A DNA stretch of 7,312 bases from assembly GCA_011046145.1 (NCBI GenBank), contig DSBA01000009.1:1-7312 (forward strand). Reading direction: 5' to 3'. Below the pieces are notes generated by a model that was not told the DNA's origin, made no database searches, and saw only the letters and a program-made list of their open reading frames with translations. This stretch comes from Candidatus Uhrbacteria bacterium (GTDB taxonomy: Bacteria; Patescibacteriota; Patescibacteriia; CAIXNZ01). Positions 1-5,059 of this stretch are shown here, piece by piece. The stretch's first letter is position 1, and each line of letters starts with the position of its first letter. Both the position numbers and the translations under genes were made by a program.

Positions 1-242
1 GACATTACAATCCAATCGTCTAATTTTACATCATCAAAATGATTTGGAATTTCACACCAACAATTAAAAACGACATTGCCAATATCCGACAAATATATCA
101 ATCTATTCCTAATCTCTCCCATGCAACAAATCTGGTCCTTGGTGCAAATCGCAACATAATACATAGCTGACCAGGCATAATTCCAATAATTCAAACGAAT
201 TGTGGAAACACGATATTTATTTTGAAAATATTCCTTATTCAT
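1..242 (-). CDS. REP-associated / IS200-like tyrosine transposase (Y1_Tnp), N-terminal part, cut by window edge
   Basis: Reading the minus strand from an ATG at 242 gives 80 complete codons with no stop up to the window edge. The protein begins MNKEYFQNKYRVSTIRL, continues through a WNYAWSAMYYVAICTKD segment (residues 20-36) and reaches EIPNHFDDVKLDDWIVM (64-80). This matches, in order, the N-terminal hallmarks of RAYT/Y1 transposases: an arginine-rich start, W-x-Y...YFVTICT, then E-x-P-x-H-F...KLD-x-x-(V/I)M directly before the HUH metal-binding motif. The next residues should be (P/S)-N-H-x-H, so the catalytic histidines and tyrosine lie outside the window. These enzymes are single-strand DNA nucleases of the HUH class; the RAYT branch is domesticated and linked to palindromic REP repeats. 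No Shine-Dalgarno sequence precedes the ATG, but it is the first start after an in-frame stop at 255-257. Whether the gene is intact cannot be judged. The family call is fairly sure; RAYT versus mobile IS200 is not settled. Confidence 0.8.
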   Translation of the reverse strand, partial: MNKEYFQNKYRVSTIRLNYWNYAWSAMYYVAICTKDQICCMGEIRNRLIYLSDIGNVVFNCWCEIPNHFDDVKLDDWIVM

Positions 243-292
243 TTTTATTTTTGTTTATGTCTCAATTTTGCCATAAAATTTATAAAAAGAAA

Positions 293-331
293 ACCCAGAA
301 CCACATTGGATTCTGGGTATTATTATTTTTT
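293..331. terminator. Hairpin with T-rich flanks on both sides (bidirectional terminator)
   Basis: ACCCAGAA (293-300) and TTCTGGGT (311-318) form an 8-bp perfect stem around a 10-base loop that can close further through CC/GG. On the plus strand a T-rich run follows (319-331). On the minus strand the stem is followed by TTTTCTTTTT. It sits just past the 3' end of the tRNA-like RNA (331), so it is well placed to end the minus-strand unit that starts near 800. It is also only about 50 bases upstream of the transposase start, so it would insulate that gene. Confidence 0.65.
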
Positions 332-402
332 GGTGGCCCGGACAGGATTGGCTACCTGTGTTTCAGGGTTGAGCACCCCACTTTCTCCGGAACTGCCGAA
401 CC
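331..402 (-). ncRNA. tRNA-like RNA with encoded CCA end; atypical tRNA or pseudo-tRNA
   Basis: On the minus strand the 72 bases fold as a cloverleaf. The acceptor stem is GGTTCGG (402-396) with CCGGGCC (341-335), 7 pairs including two G-U, followed by discriminator A and CCA (333-331). The T stem is ACAGG/CCTGT, 5 Watson-Crick pairs. The anticodon stem is TGGGG/CCCTG, 5 pairs with two wobbles, around a 7-base loop TGCTCAA that would place CTC at 373-371. The D stem is only 3 pairs (TTC/GAA) with a 4-base loop. Bases conserved in nearly all tRNAs are missing: position 8 is C, position 33 is G, and the T loop is an 8-base TAGCCAAT instead of TTCRANN. Another register gives a 5-base loop closed by GGGGT/ACCCT. 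It starts 9 bases after the stop codon of the upstream orphan gene and ends at a hairpin terminator. It could be a decayed tRNA-Glu(CUC), a divergent tRNA, or a tRNA mimic. A normal elongator tRNA is unlikely. Confidence 0.5.
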
Positions 403-411
403 AAAACTTAA

Positions 412-762
412 TTACTGAAAATCAGGAAAATCAGCATCCCGCGGGGCATTCCACCAGTTTTTCGCCAAATCGGAATGCAATCCGTCTGGTTCTTTAGCTG
501 GCTGGATAATAATCAAATCCCTGTCAGATTTTTGATTAGCTCTCTTATAACGCATGGCTTCAGCCAAAGTATGATGGCGGGCATTATCAACTGAGGCAGT
601 CATGTATTCCACATAAGCAATCATGCCAGGAGGGAATTTTTTAATTTCTTGCCGAACGTCATCCATTGTTTTAAGCCCATAAAAACAGGGGTTGCCATCT
701 TTAAATCCGAGCATTAAAAATTGATCTGGCTTATAGACAGGATCAAGAATCGCATTTCCCAT
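412..762 (-). CDS. Hypothetical protein, 116 residues, family not recognised
   Basis: I do not recognise this protein. The start is well supported: ATG at 762 has an AAGGAGGA Shine-Dalgarno sequence (771-778) 8-9 bases upstream, and a good promoter lies at 807-834. The product is soluble, with no signal peptide or membrane segment. It begins MGNAILDPVYKPDQFLMLGF and has a central MDDVRQEIKKFPPGMIAYVEY stretch broken by a double proline. A basic, helical AEAMRYKRANQKSDRD segment follows, then a short beta-like LIIIQPAKEP and an acidic, aromatic tail with WWNAPRDADFPDF. The alternation of short strands and helices suggests a small alpha/beta fold, but this is inference. No catalytic motif stands out. 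The stop codon (412-414) is 9 bases from the tRNA-like element, and no terminator lies between them, so the two are probably one transcript. A link to that RNA is possible but only positional. Confidence 0.75.
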   Translation of the reverse strand: MGNAILDPVYKPDQFLMLGFKDGNPCFYGLKTMDDVRQEIKKFPPGMIAYVEYMTASVDNARHHTLAEAMRYKRANQKSDRDLIIIQPAKEPDGLHSDLAKNWWNAPRDADFPDFQ

Positions 763-806
763 CGCTATTTTCCTCCTTAAAATATTGTTTTCAAAACATT
801 TATTTT

Positions 807-834
807 ATTTTACCTAATTATTTTAAAAAGTCAA
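807..834 (-). promoter_or_regulatory. Sigma-70-type promoter for the 116-residue orphan gene
   Basis: Read on the minus strand, TTGACT (834-829) is followed by a 16-base AT-rich spacer and TAAAAT (812-807). Transcription would start near 800 and give a leader of about 40 bases carrying the strong Shine-Dalgarno sequence at 771-778. The spacing and both boxes are close to consensus. Confidence 0.65.
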
Positions 835-838
835 GGAT

Positions 839-867
839 TTGTGAAGACAATTAAAATATTATATAAT
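839..867 (+). promoter_or_regulatory. Sigma-70-type promoter for smc
   Basis: TTGTGA (839-844), a 17-base spacer and a perfect TATAAT (862-867) lie upstream of smc. The start site would be near 874, giving a leader of about 100 bases that contains the hairpin at 894-933. Its -35 box is only four bases from the -35 box of the divergent promoter, so RNA polymerase or a regulator bound here could affect both. Confidence 0.6.
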
Positions 868-893
868 TAAATAAGAATTTAGCTTTGAACATT

Positions 894-933
894 GGGCTTT
901 GAGCTTGGAGTAAAAGACCCAAGCTTGAAGCTC
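894..933 (+). repeat. Long inverted repeat / hairpin in the smc leader
   Basis: Bases 894-908 pair with 919-933 in a 15-bp stem. Twelve pairs are Watson-Crick and three are G-U wobbles if read as plus-strand RNA. The loop is the 10 bases 909-918. The arms read GGGCTTTGAGCTTGG and CCAAGCTTGAAGCTC. No T-run follows, so it is not a standard terminator, and it lies 43 bases before the smc start codon, too far to cover the ribosome site. Flanking bases carry partial copies of the same words (AGCTTTGAAC at 881-890, AGCTCAAGG at 936-944). It may be a leader structure or a small palindromic repeat of REP type. Confidence 0.6.
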
Positions 934-975
934 TTAGCTCAAGGCGTTTATTTAATTTATACAAAATAAGGAAGT

Positions 976-3657
976 ATGTTTTTAGAAAAGCTGGAAATTC
1001 AAGGCTTCAAGTCTTTTGCCAAAAAGACTATTTTAGAATTTCCCAACAAAATTAAAGGCTCTCACAGCATAACAGCTATTGTCGGCCCTAACGGCTCTGG
1101 CAAATCAAACATTGCCGACTCTATCCGCTGGGTTTTAGGCGAACAAAGCATTAAAACTTTGCGCGGTAAAAAAAGCCAGGATGTAATTTTTTCCGGTTCT
1201 GATAAAAAAGCCCGGCTAGGCTTTGCCGAAGTTTCTTTATATTTAAACAATCAAAATAAAAGCGCTGACATAGATTATTCTGAACTAGCCATTACCCGCC
1301 GCGTTTACCAGTCGGGCGAAGGGGAGTATTTTATTAATAAAGCCAAAGCTCGTTTATCAGATATCCAGCTTCTTTTAGCCAAAGCTAATTTTGGCCAGCG
1401 CACATATTCAATTATTGGCCAAGGCATGGCTGATTCAGTGCTTTCAGCTTCTTTGCAGGAAAGAAAAGAGCTTTTTGACGAAGCAGTAGGAGTTAAACAA
1501 TTCCAGCTCAAACGCGACCAAGCGCTGAACAAATTTAAAGCTGCCAGGCAAAACCTGGCCCAGGCAGAATTAACCTTAAACGAAATAGAACCCAGGCTAA
1601 GATCATTAACCAGGCAGGTTAAAAAACTGGAAAAAAGGGAATCCATTGAGAAAGAATTAAAGAATCTGCAAAAAGATTATTACGCCCAAATCTGGCAGGC
1701 ATTGGAAGGCAAAATCCAAGAATTAAACCAGAAAAAAAATAAAACTGAAAAAATCTATCAAACACTTAACCAAGAATTGGCTGAAATCCAGAAACAAATA
1801 AATTTTTTTTCCGCTGAAACATCTATCCAAGAAACTTATAATAAAATTCAGGAACAATATAATAATCTGCTTCAGCAAGAAAATTCTCTAATCAGGGAAC
1901 AAACAATTTTGAAAGCTAAAAAAGATCTGAAACTGGAAAAGCAAGGACAAACGAATCTTGTCTGGCTAAACCAGCGCCTTGATGAAATCAGCCAAAATTT
2001 GCAAGAATTAAAAAACAAAAAAAACGAGCTGGAAAAATCAATTGATCAGGAAGAAAACATTTTGCAAAACAAACAAGCCCAGGCCGAATCAATCAACAAG
2101 CGTTTGGACAATGTCAAACAGGAATTAAGCAAACTTCAAAAAACCAGCCAATTGCCTTTTGAGCAGGAAAAAGAGCTGGAACATATTTTCAACCAACAGC
2201 AGGATTTGGTTGACAAACTCTTAAAAGCGCAAAAGCCTGAAGACTTGGAGGAAATAAAAAATCAAGCCAGGCAAATATCCCAAAAACTGGCCTTATACTT
2301 GGAAAAACTAAAAACCCTAAAAAGCCAGGACTCTCAAAATTTGATTAATCTCCAAACCCAATTGGAAACTTTAAGCCAGGAGAAAAACGACTTAAAATTA
2401 GAAATAAGCCAAATTATCTTTAATTTAAATATTAAAAAAGAAAAAATAGGGTATCTAGGCCAAGAAATAGCCAAAACCAAAAGCGAGCAAGAAAAAATCA
2501 ACAAAGAAATAGAATTAAGCCAATTTAAGCCGGGCAAAGAAAAGGAGTTTGTTCTAAAAATTAATCAAGAACTCAAAGCAATTGATGCGAAAATTGAAAA
2601 ATTGGATGAAGAAATAAAAAAACAGGCAGAAAAAATTAGCCAGTTTAATCATGAGGAGCAAAACAAAAAAGAAAATATCCTCAATTTGCAAAAACAATCG
2701 CAAGAAAAACAAAACCAAATCAACCAATATGGGCTGGAAACAAACCAATACAATATAGATTTAGCCAGACTCCAAACAAAGCTTGAGAGCATAGAAGCCG
2801 AAATCAAGCAAAACCAAATAGACTTTAAGGAAATAAAAGCTCATAGACTTGAAGGACAAATTGATGAAGAAGCAACTTATCAAAAAATAGAACAGCTCAA
2901 AAGACAGCTGGAAATAATCGGCGGCATAGATGAAGAAACCCAGGCTGAATACAAAGAAATCAAAGACCGCCATGATTTTATAACCAAACAGTCTAGAGAT
3001 CTGGAAGAAGCCATCAAATCATTGGAGAAAATAATTGAGGAGCTGGACAAAACAATCAAAGAGCAATTTGATAAAGCTTTCAAAGAAATAAACAAAGAAT
3101 TTCAAAAATATTTCAAAATTTTATTCAACGGCGGCCAGGCTGAATTGATGAAGGTTACAACCGAAGAAGTTAAAAAAGAAGAAGCAACGGACCAGGATAA
3201 TGAAACCAAAATCCCCAATGAAGACGAAGGAATTTTGGCCAGAGCTGATAAATTTGAGAAAAAAATAAAAGAAAGGGAAAAAGAAAGTTATTCTGGTATT
3301 GAAATCAAAGCCGTGCCTCCGGGTAAAAAAATTAAAGCCATTAACATGCTCTCAGGAGGCGAACGGGCGCTGACTTCAATCGCTTTAATCTGCGCCATTA
3401 TTCATAATAACCCTTCGCCATTTATTGTCCTGGATGAAGTAGATGCGGCCTTAGACGAGGCAAATTCAGAACGTTTTGCTACTATTTTGGAAGAGCTGGC
3501 GAAAAAAACTCAATTTATAATCATTACTCATAACCGGGTGACAATGCATTATGCCCATGTTTTATACGGCGTAACAATGGGCGATGACGGCATTTCCAAA
3601 ATGCTATCAGTTAAATTAAGCGATGCCGAAGATATGGTCGGCAATGCCAGAGGTTAA
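976..3657 (+). CDS. smc: Chromosome segregation protein SMC, short form without recognisable hinge
   Basis: SMC ATPases organise and segregate the chromosome as a dimer, usually with kleisin ScpA and ScpB; neither partner gene is in this window. The N-terminal head has the classic start MFLEKLEIQGFKSF, Walker A GPNGSGKSN (37-45) and the Q-loop region YSIIGQGMADSVL (144-156). The C-terminal head has signature LSGGERALTS (792-801), Walker B with D820-E821, D-loop DAALDEAN (823-830) and the switch histidine in ITHNR (H852), so ATPase function looks complete. Residues 165 to about 710 are almost all charged heptad-like coiled coil. At 893 residues it is well short of the usual 1150-1200. The roughly 150-residue glycine-rich hinge is not visible, and there is only one cysteine (C807), so no Rad50 zinc hook either. 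Prolines at 394 and 421 mark the likely turn. An acidic/lysine-rich insert (about 725-772) precedes the signature motif. The start is set by family alignment; the AAGGA (968-972) is unusually close, 3 bases away. Confidence 0.95.
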   Translation: MFLEKLEIQGFKSFAKKTILEFPNKIKGSHSITAIVGPNGSGKSNIADSIRWVLGEQSIKTLRGKKSQDVIFSGSDKKARLGFAEVSLYLNNQNKSADIDYSELAITRRVYQSGEGEYFINKAKARLSDIQLLLAKANFGQRTYSIIGQGMADSVLSASLQERKELFDEAVGVKQFQLKRDQALNKFKAARQNLAQAELTLNEIEPRLRSLTRQVKKLEKRESIEKELKNLQKDYYAQIWQALEGKIQELNQKKNKTEKIYQTLNQELAEIQKQINFFSAETSIQETYNKIQEQYNNLLQQENSLIREQTILKAKKDLKLEKQGQTNLVWLNQRLDEISQNLQELKNKKNELEKSIDQEENILQNKQAQAESINKRLDNVKQELSKLQKTSQLPFEQEKELEHIFNQQQDLVDKLLKAQKPEDLEEIKNQARQISQKLALYLEKLKTLKSQDSQNLINLQTQLETLSQEKNDLKLEISQIIFNLNIKKEKIGYLGQEIAKTKSEQEKINKEIELSQFKPGKEKEFVLKINQELKAIDAKIEKLDEEIKKQAEKISQFNHEEQNKKENILNLQKQSQEKQNQINQYGLETNQYNIDLARLQTKLESIEAEIKQNQIDFKEIKAHRLEGQIDEEATYQKIEQLKRQLEIIGGIDEETQAEYKEIKDRHDFITKQSRDLEEAIKSLEKIIEELDKTIKEQFDKAFKEINKEFQKYFKILFNGGQAELMKVTTEEVKKEEATDQDNETKIPNEDEGILARADKFEKKIKEREKESYSGIEIKAVPPGKKIKAINMLSGGERALTSIALICAIIHNNPSPFIVLDEVDAALDEANSERFATILEELAKKTQFIIITHNRVTMHYAHVLYGVTMGDDGISKMLSVKLSDAEDMVGNARG

Positions 3658-3668
3658 AAATTTTAAAA

Positions 3669-3754
3669 GGCGAAAACAGCTAATTTTTTTATAAAATTGC
3701 AGGGAACGCATATATGCGTTCCCTGTGTTTGTTTTACAAACAGCTGTTTTCGCC
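3669..3754. repeat. Nested inverted repeat behind smc (86 bp, MITE- or REP-like)
   Basis: GGCGAAAACAGCT (3669-3681) and AGCTGTTTTCGCC (3742-3754) are perfect 13-bp inverted repeats. Between them lie a perfect 26-bp palindrome (3700-3725) and a small hairpin GTTTG/CAAAC (3727-3731 with 3737-3741). All three cannot stack as one plain stem; they would form a branched, three-way structure or a cruciform. The right outer arm also contains a 12-bp palindrome (3738-3749). It contains no reading frame worth calling. A simple terminator would not need the outer arms. Confidence 0.65.
3700..3735 (+). terminator. Probable terminator of smc
   Basis: The 26-bp perfect palindrome (3700-3725, arms CAGGGAACGCATA and complement) is a strong GC-containing hairpin 42 bases past the smc stop codon. 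It is followed by TGTTTGTTTT (3726-3735). On the other strand it is followed by a T-rich stretch as well, so it may stop transcripts arriving from both convergent genes. Confidence 0.6.
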
Positions 3755-3796
3755 AAATTTAAAACCGCCCTGTCTATTTTTTTTAAAACAAGGCGG
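3755..3796 (-). terminator. Probable terminator of the HD phosphohydrolase gene
   Basis: On the minus strand CCGCCTTGT (3796-3788) pairs with ACAGGGCGG (3773-3765), with one mismatch, around a 14-base AT-rich loop. TTTTAAATTT (3764-3755) follows. It lies 8 bases past the stop codon of the minus-strand gene ending at 3805. Confidence 0.55.
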
Positions 3797-3804
3797 CCAT
3801 ACTT

Positions 3805-4440
3805 TTAAGAACTTTTAATTTTTTCCCTGACAGATTCATCAATAATAATTTTTTCGCCAAAAACTAATTCAACCAGCCTCATATAAGTGCCGAAAATATC
3901 CGGCAAATCCTCAATCGGCACATTGGCAAAAAGAGCTCGCAAAATCTCCTGGTTATACCATTTTTGTTTTTCGTACCCGCCTTTAAAATTTTTCCAAACT
4001 CTAGCTTGACTATTATCACATCCCTGTCTAAAACCTTCTGCCAGAGTCGCCTCAAAAAAACTCTGCAAATTATCAAGTTTATCAGCGCATTTGATCATTT
4101 TAATATTTAAAGGAGCCTGTACAATGCGTCTAAGCATTTCCTCTTTTCTTTTTTCCCATGATAGATTTTGGGGTTCGGTCAGCATTAAAACCATTTCCAA
4201 AACTTTTTCTCCGAATTGCCAGCTGATTAATTCTGGTTTTAAAGGCGTATCCTCCAAAATGTCATGGAAAACACCAGCAATAATAGTATCTTCATCAGCG
4301 CCTGACAAGGCCAAAAGAAGACTTACTCCCCATAAATGGGCATTGTACGGTACCTTTGCTTCTTTACGCCGCTGACCATCATGCCAATTTGAAGCTAAAA
4401 TCAGAGCCTCTCTGATTCTTATTGTCCAATAACCTTTCAT
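3805..4440 (-). CDS. Single-domain HD phosphohydrolase, SpoT/MESH1-like
   Basis: The 211-residue protein matches the hydrolase domain of RelA/SpoT enzymes, which remove the 3'-pyrophosphate of (p)ppGpp with a manganese ion. The motif order fits: HDGQRRKEAKVPYNAH (20-35), FHDILEDT (58-65) and KCADKLDNL (117-125). The metal ligands would be H35, H59, D60 and D120. The 24-residue step from H35 to H59 is the same as between the matching histidines of the Rel hydrolase domain, as far as I recall, and E63-D64 follow as in HDxxEDT. No synthetase, TGS or ACT domain follows; the C-terminal part (about 130-211) is helical and not recognised. The start ATG at 4440 is preceded by GGGGGTG (4451-4445), which pairs with the anti-Shine-Dalgarno through one G-U, 4 bases away. 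The substrate is inferred: other nucleotide pyrophosphates are possible. It converges with smc and follows DUF5652 in the same direction with a 134-base gap, so it probably has its own promoter. Confidence 0.85.
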   Translation of the reverse strand: MKGYWTIRIREALILASNWHDGQRRKEAKVPYNAHLWGVSLLLALSGADEDTIIAGVFHDILEDTPLKPELISWQFGEKVLEMVLMLTEPQNLSWEKRKEEMLRRIVQAPLNIKMIKCADKLDNLQSFFEATLAEGFRQGCDNSQARVWKNFKGGYEKQKWYNQEILRALFANVPIEDLPDIFGTYMRLVELVFGEKIIIDESVREKIKSS

Positions 4441-4470
4441 GCCACACCCCCTTTTTTAAAAAACTATCTA

Positions 4471-4476
4471 ATTATA
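4471..4476 (-). promoter_or_regulatory. Probable -10 box for the HD phosphohydrolase gene
   Basis: A perfect TATAAT on the minus strand (4476-4471) lies 31 bases upstream of the start codon. No good -35 box is found 16-18 bases further upstream, where the sequence is a run of A. The call rests on the -10 box and its position alone. Confidence 0.35.
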
Positions 4477-4574
4477 CACTATGCATCTAAACTCTTTTTT
4501 AAAAAAACTCCGGGGAATAATAATAAAGCGTTTTGAAAAATTCTTTAAATCAACTTTTATAAAAAAAATACCGG

Positions 4575-4784
4575 CTATAACTGTTCTTTTTGTCGCCTGC
4601 TGAAAATGAAAATATAAATAATTTCTAAAACAGCCAGTGTATTAATAACTAATAAAGCTATAAACCACCATTTATGAGTGTTTCTAGCAGCTTTCCATAA
4701 AGCCACTCCTTTCCAGGGAAGCGTCCATAAGCCTAATAAAAGAAGCAACCAAGGATAATCAATTAAAAATTGCTCAAGTCCCAT
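4575..4784 (-). CDS. DUF5652-type small membrane protein
   Basis: A 69-residue protein with two membrane helices: PWLLLLLGLWTLPWKGVALW (11-30) and roughly 39-61 (WWFIALLV to FIF), joined by a basic KAARNTHK loop and ending in SRRQKEQL. The positive-inside rule places the loop and C-terminus in the cytoplasm. The pattern LLLxLWTLPWKGxALWKAAR...WFIALLxINTLxxLEIxYIF is the one I know for DUF5652, a family of unknown function common in Candidate Phyla Radiation genomes. I chose the ATG at 4784; a TTG at 4814 would add 10 hydrophobic residues in frame, and neither start has a convincing Shine-Dalgarno sequence. Eight T follow the stop codon almost directly on the minus strand, but no clear hairpin is seen. 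The function is unknown. The AT-rich leader upstream (4785-4960) holds no other gene. Confidence 0.75.
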   Translation of the reverse strand: MGLEQFLIDYPWLLLLLGLWTLPWKGVALWKAARNTHKWWFIALLVINTLAVLEIIYIFIFSRRQKEQL

Positions 4785-4960
4785 AAAATTAAAATTAATT
4801 ATTAACAAATTCAAGTTTAGAATACCTGAAAAAGTTTTTCTTTAATTCCTGACAGCTGATACTTATTCATAATTACAATATACCACTAATTTAGAAATTT
4901 TTAACGTAATAAAACTACCCATGACACTGACCTCATTTTTTTATTTTAATTTTAGCAACT

Positions 4961-5013
4961 TCATATAACCTCATAAAACCTCTTCCAACCTAATATAACC
5001 TCATCATATAACC
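4961..5013 (-). repeat. Tandem repeat of about five 10-bp units (AGGTTATATG type)
   Basis: On the minus strand the units read AGGTTATATG plus ATG (5013-5001), AGGTTATATT (5000-4991), AGGTTGGAAG (4990-4981), AGGTTTTATG (4980-4971) and AGGTTATATG (4970-4961). AGGTT is kept in all five, while the last five bases vary. A weaker sixth unit, AAGTTGCTAA, follows (4960-4951). The period equals about one helical turn, so the AGGTT words face the same side of the DNA. It lies between hppA and the DUF5652 gene, more than 170 bases upstream of the latter. Confidence 0.7.
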
Positions 5014-5029
5014 TACAACAACAATACAA

Positions 5030-5049
5030 CCCTTTGACTACGCTCAGGG
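5030..5049. repeat. REP-like palindrome after hppA, possibly its terminator
   Basis: CCCTTTGACTACGCTCAGGG can pair CCCT with AGGG and GA with TC, leaving a TT bulge and a six-base loop. It closely resembles the short repeat CCTTCGACTACGCTCAGG, which from memory is scattered in many bacterial genomes as a REP-like element. It begins 10 bases past the hppA stop codon. On the minus strand it is followed by TTGTATTGTTGTTG, so it could double as a weak terminator. Confidence 0.5.
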
Positions 5050-5059
5050 CAGGCAATCA

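Noticed and set aside
331..402. Ordinary functional tRNA-Glu(CUC)
   Set aside because: Missing U8, U33 and the TTCRA T loop, plus a shortened D arm, argue against a normal elongator tRNA, though the fold and CCA end are tRNA-like.
200..497. Two overlapping plus-strand frames of 72 and 91 codons
   Set aside because: They run antisense through the transposase start, the terminator hairpin, the tRNA-like element and the end of the orphan gene. They have no ribosome site and no family resemblance.
894..933. Transcription attenuator of smc
   Set aside because: The hairpin is not followed by a T-run and no alternative antiterminator pairing was found by eye.
1062..3095. Several minus-strand frames inside smc
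   Set aside because: They are antisense shadows of a complete SMC gene. Their Phe/Leu/Ser-rich content is what the complement of Lys/Glu/Gln-rich coiled coil gives.
3879..4375. Frames inside the HD phosphohydrolase gene on both strands
   Set aside because: Shadows: the minus-strand one is a shifted frame of the same gene and the plus-strand one is antisense to its catalytic part.
4785..4814. Upstream TTG start adding ten residues to the DUF5652 protein
   Set aside because: The added residues are what AT-rich leader DNA would encode, and TTG is a rare start with only a weak AGG upstream. It stays possible.
4817..4870. A 17-codon minus-strand frame just upstream of the DUF5652 gene
   Set aside because: No ribosome site, no family resemblance and a length expected by chance. 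A leader peptide cannot be supported.
4961..5031. CRISPR array in the hppA-DUF5652 gap
   Set aside because: The units are 10 bp, directly adjacent and degenerate, with no spacers.
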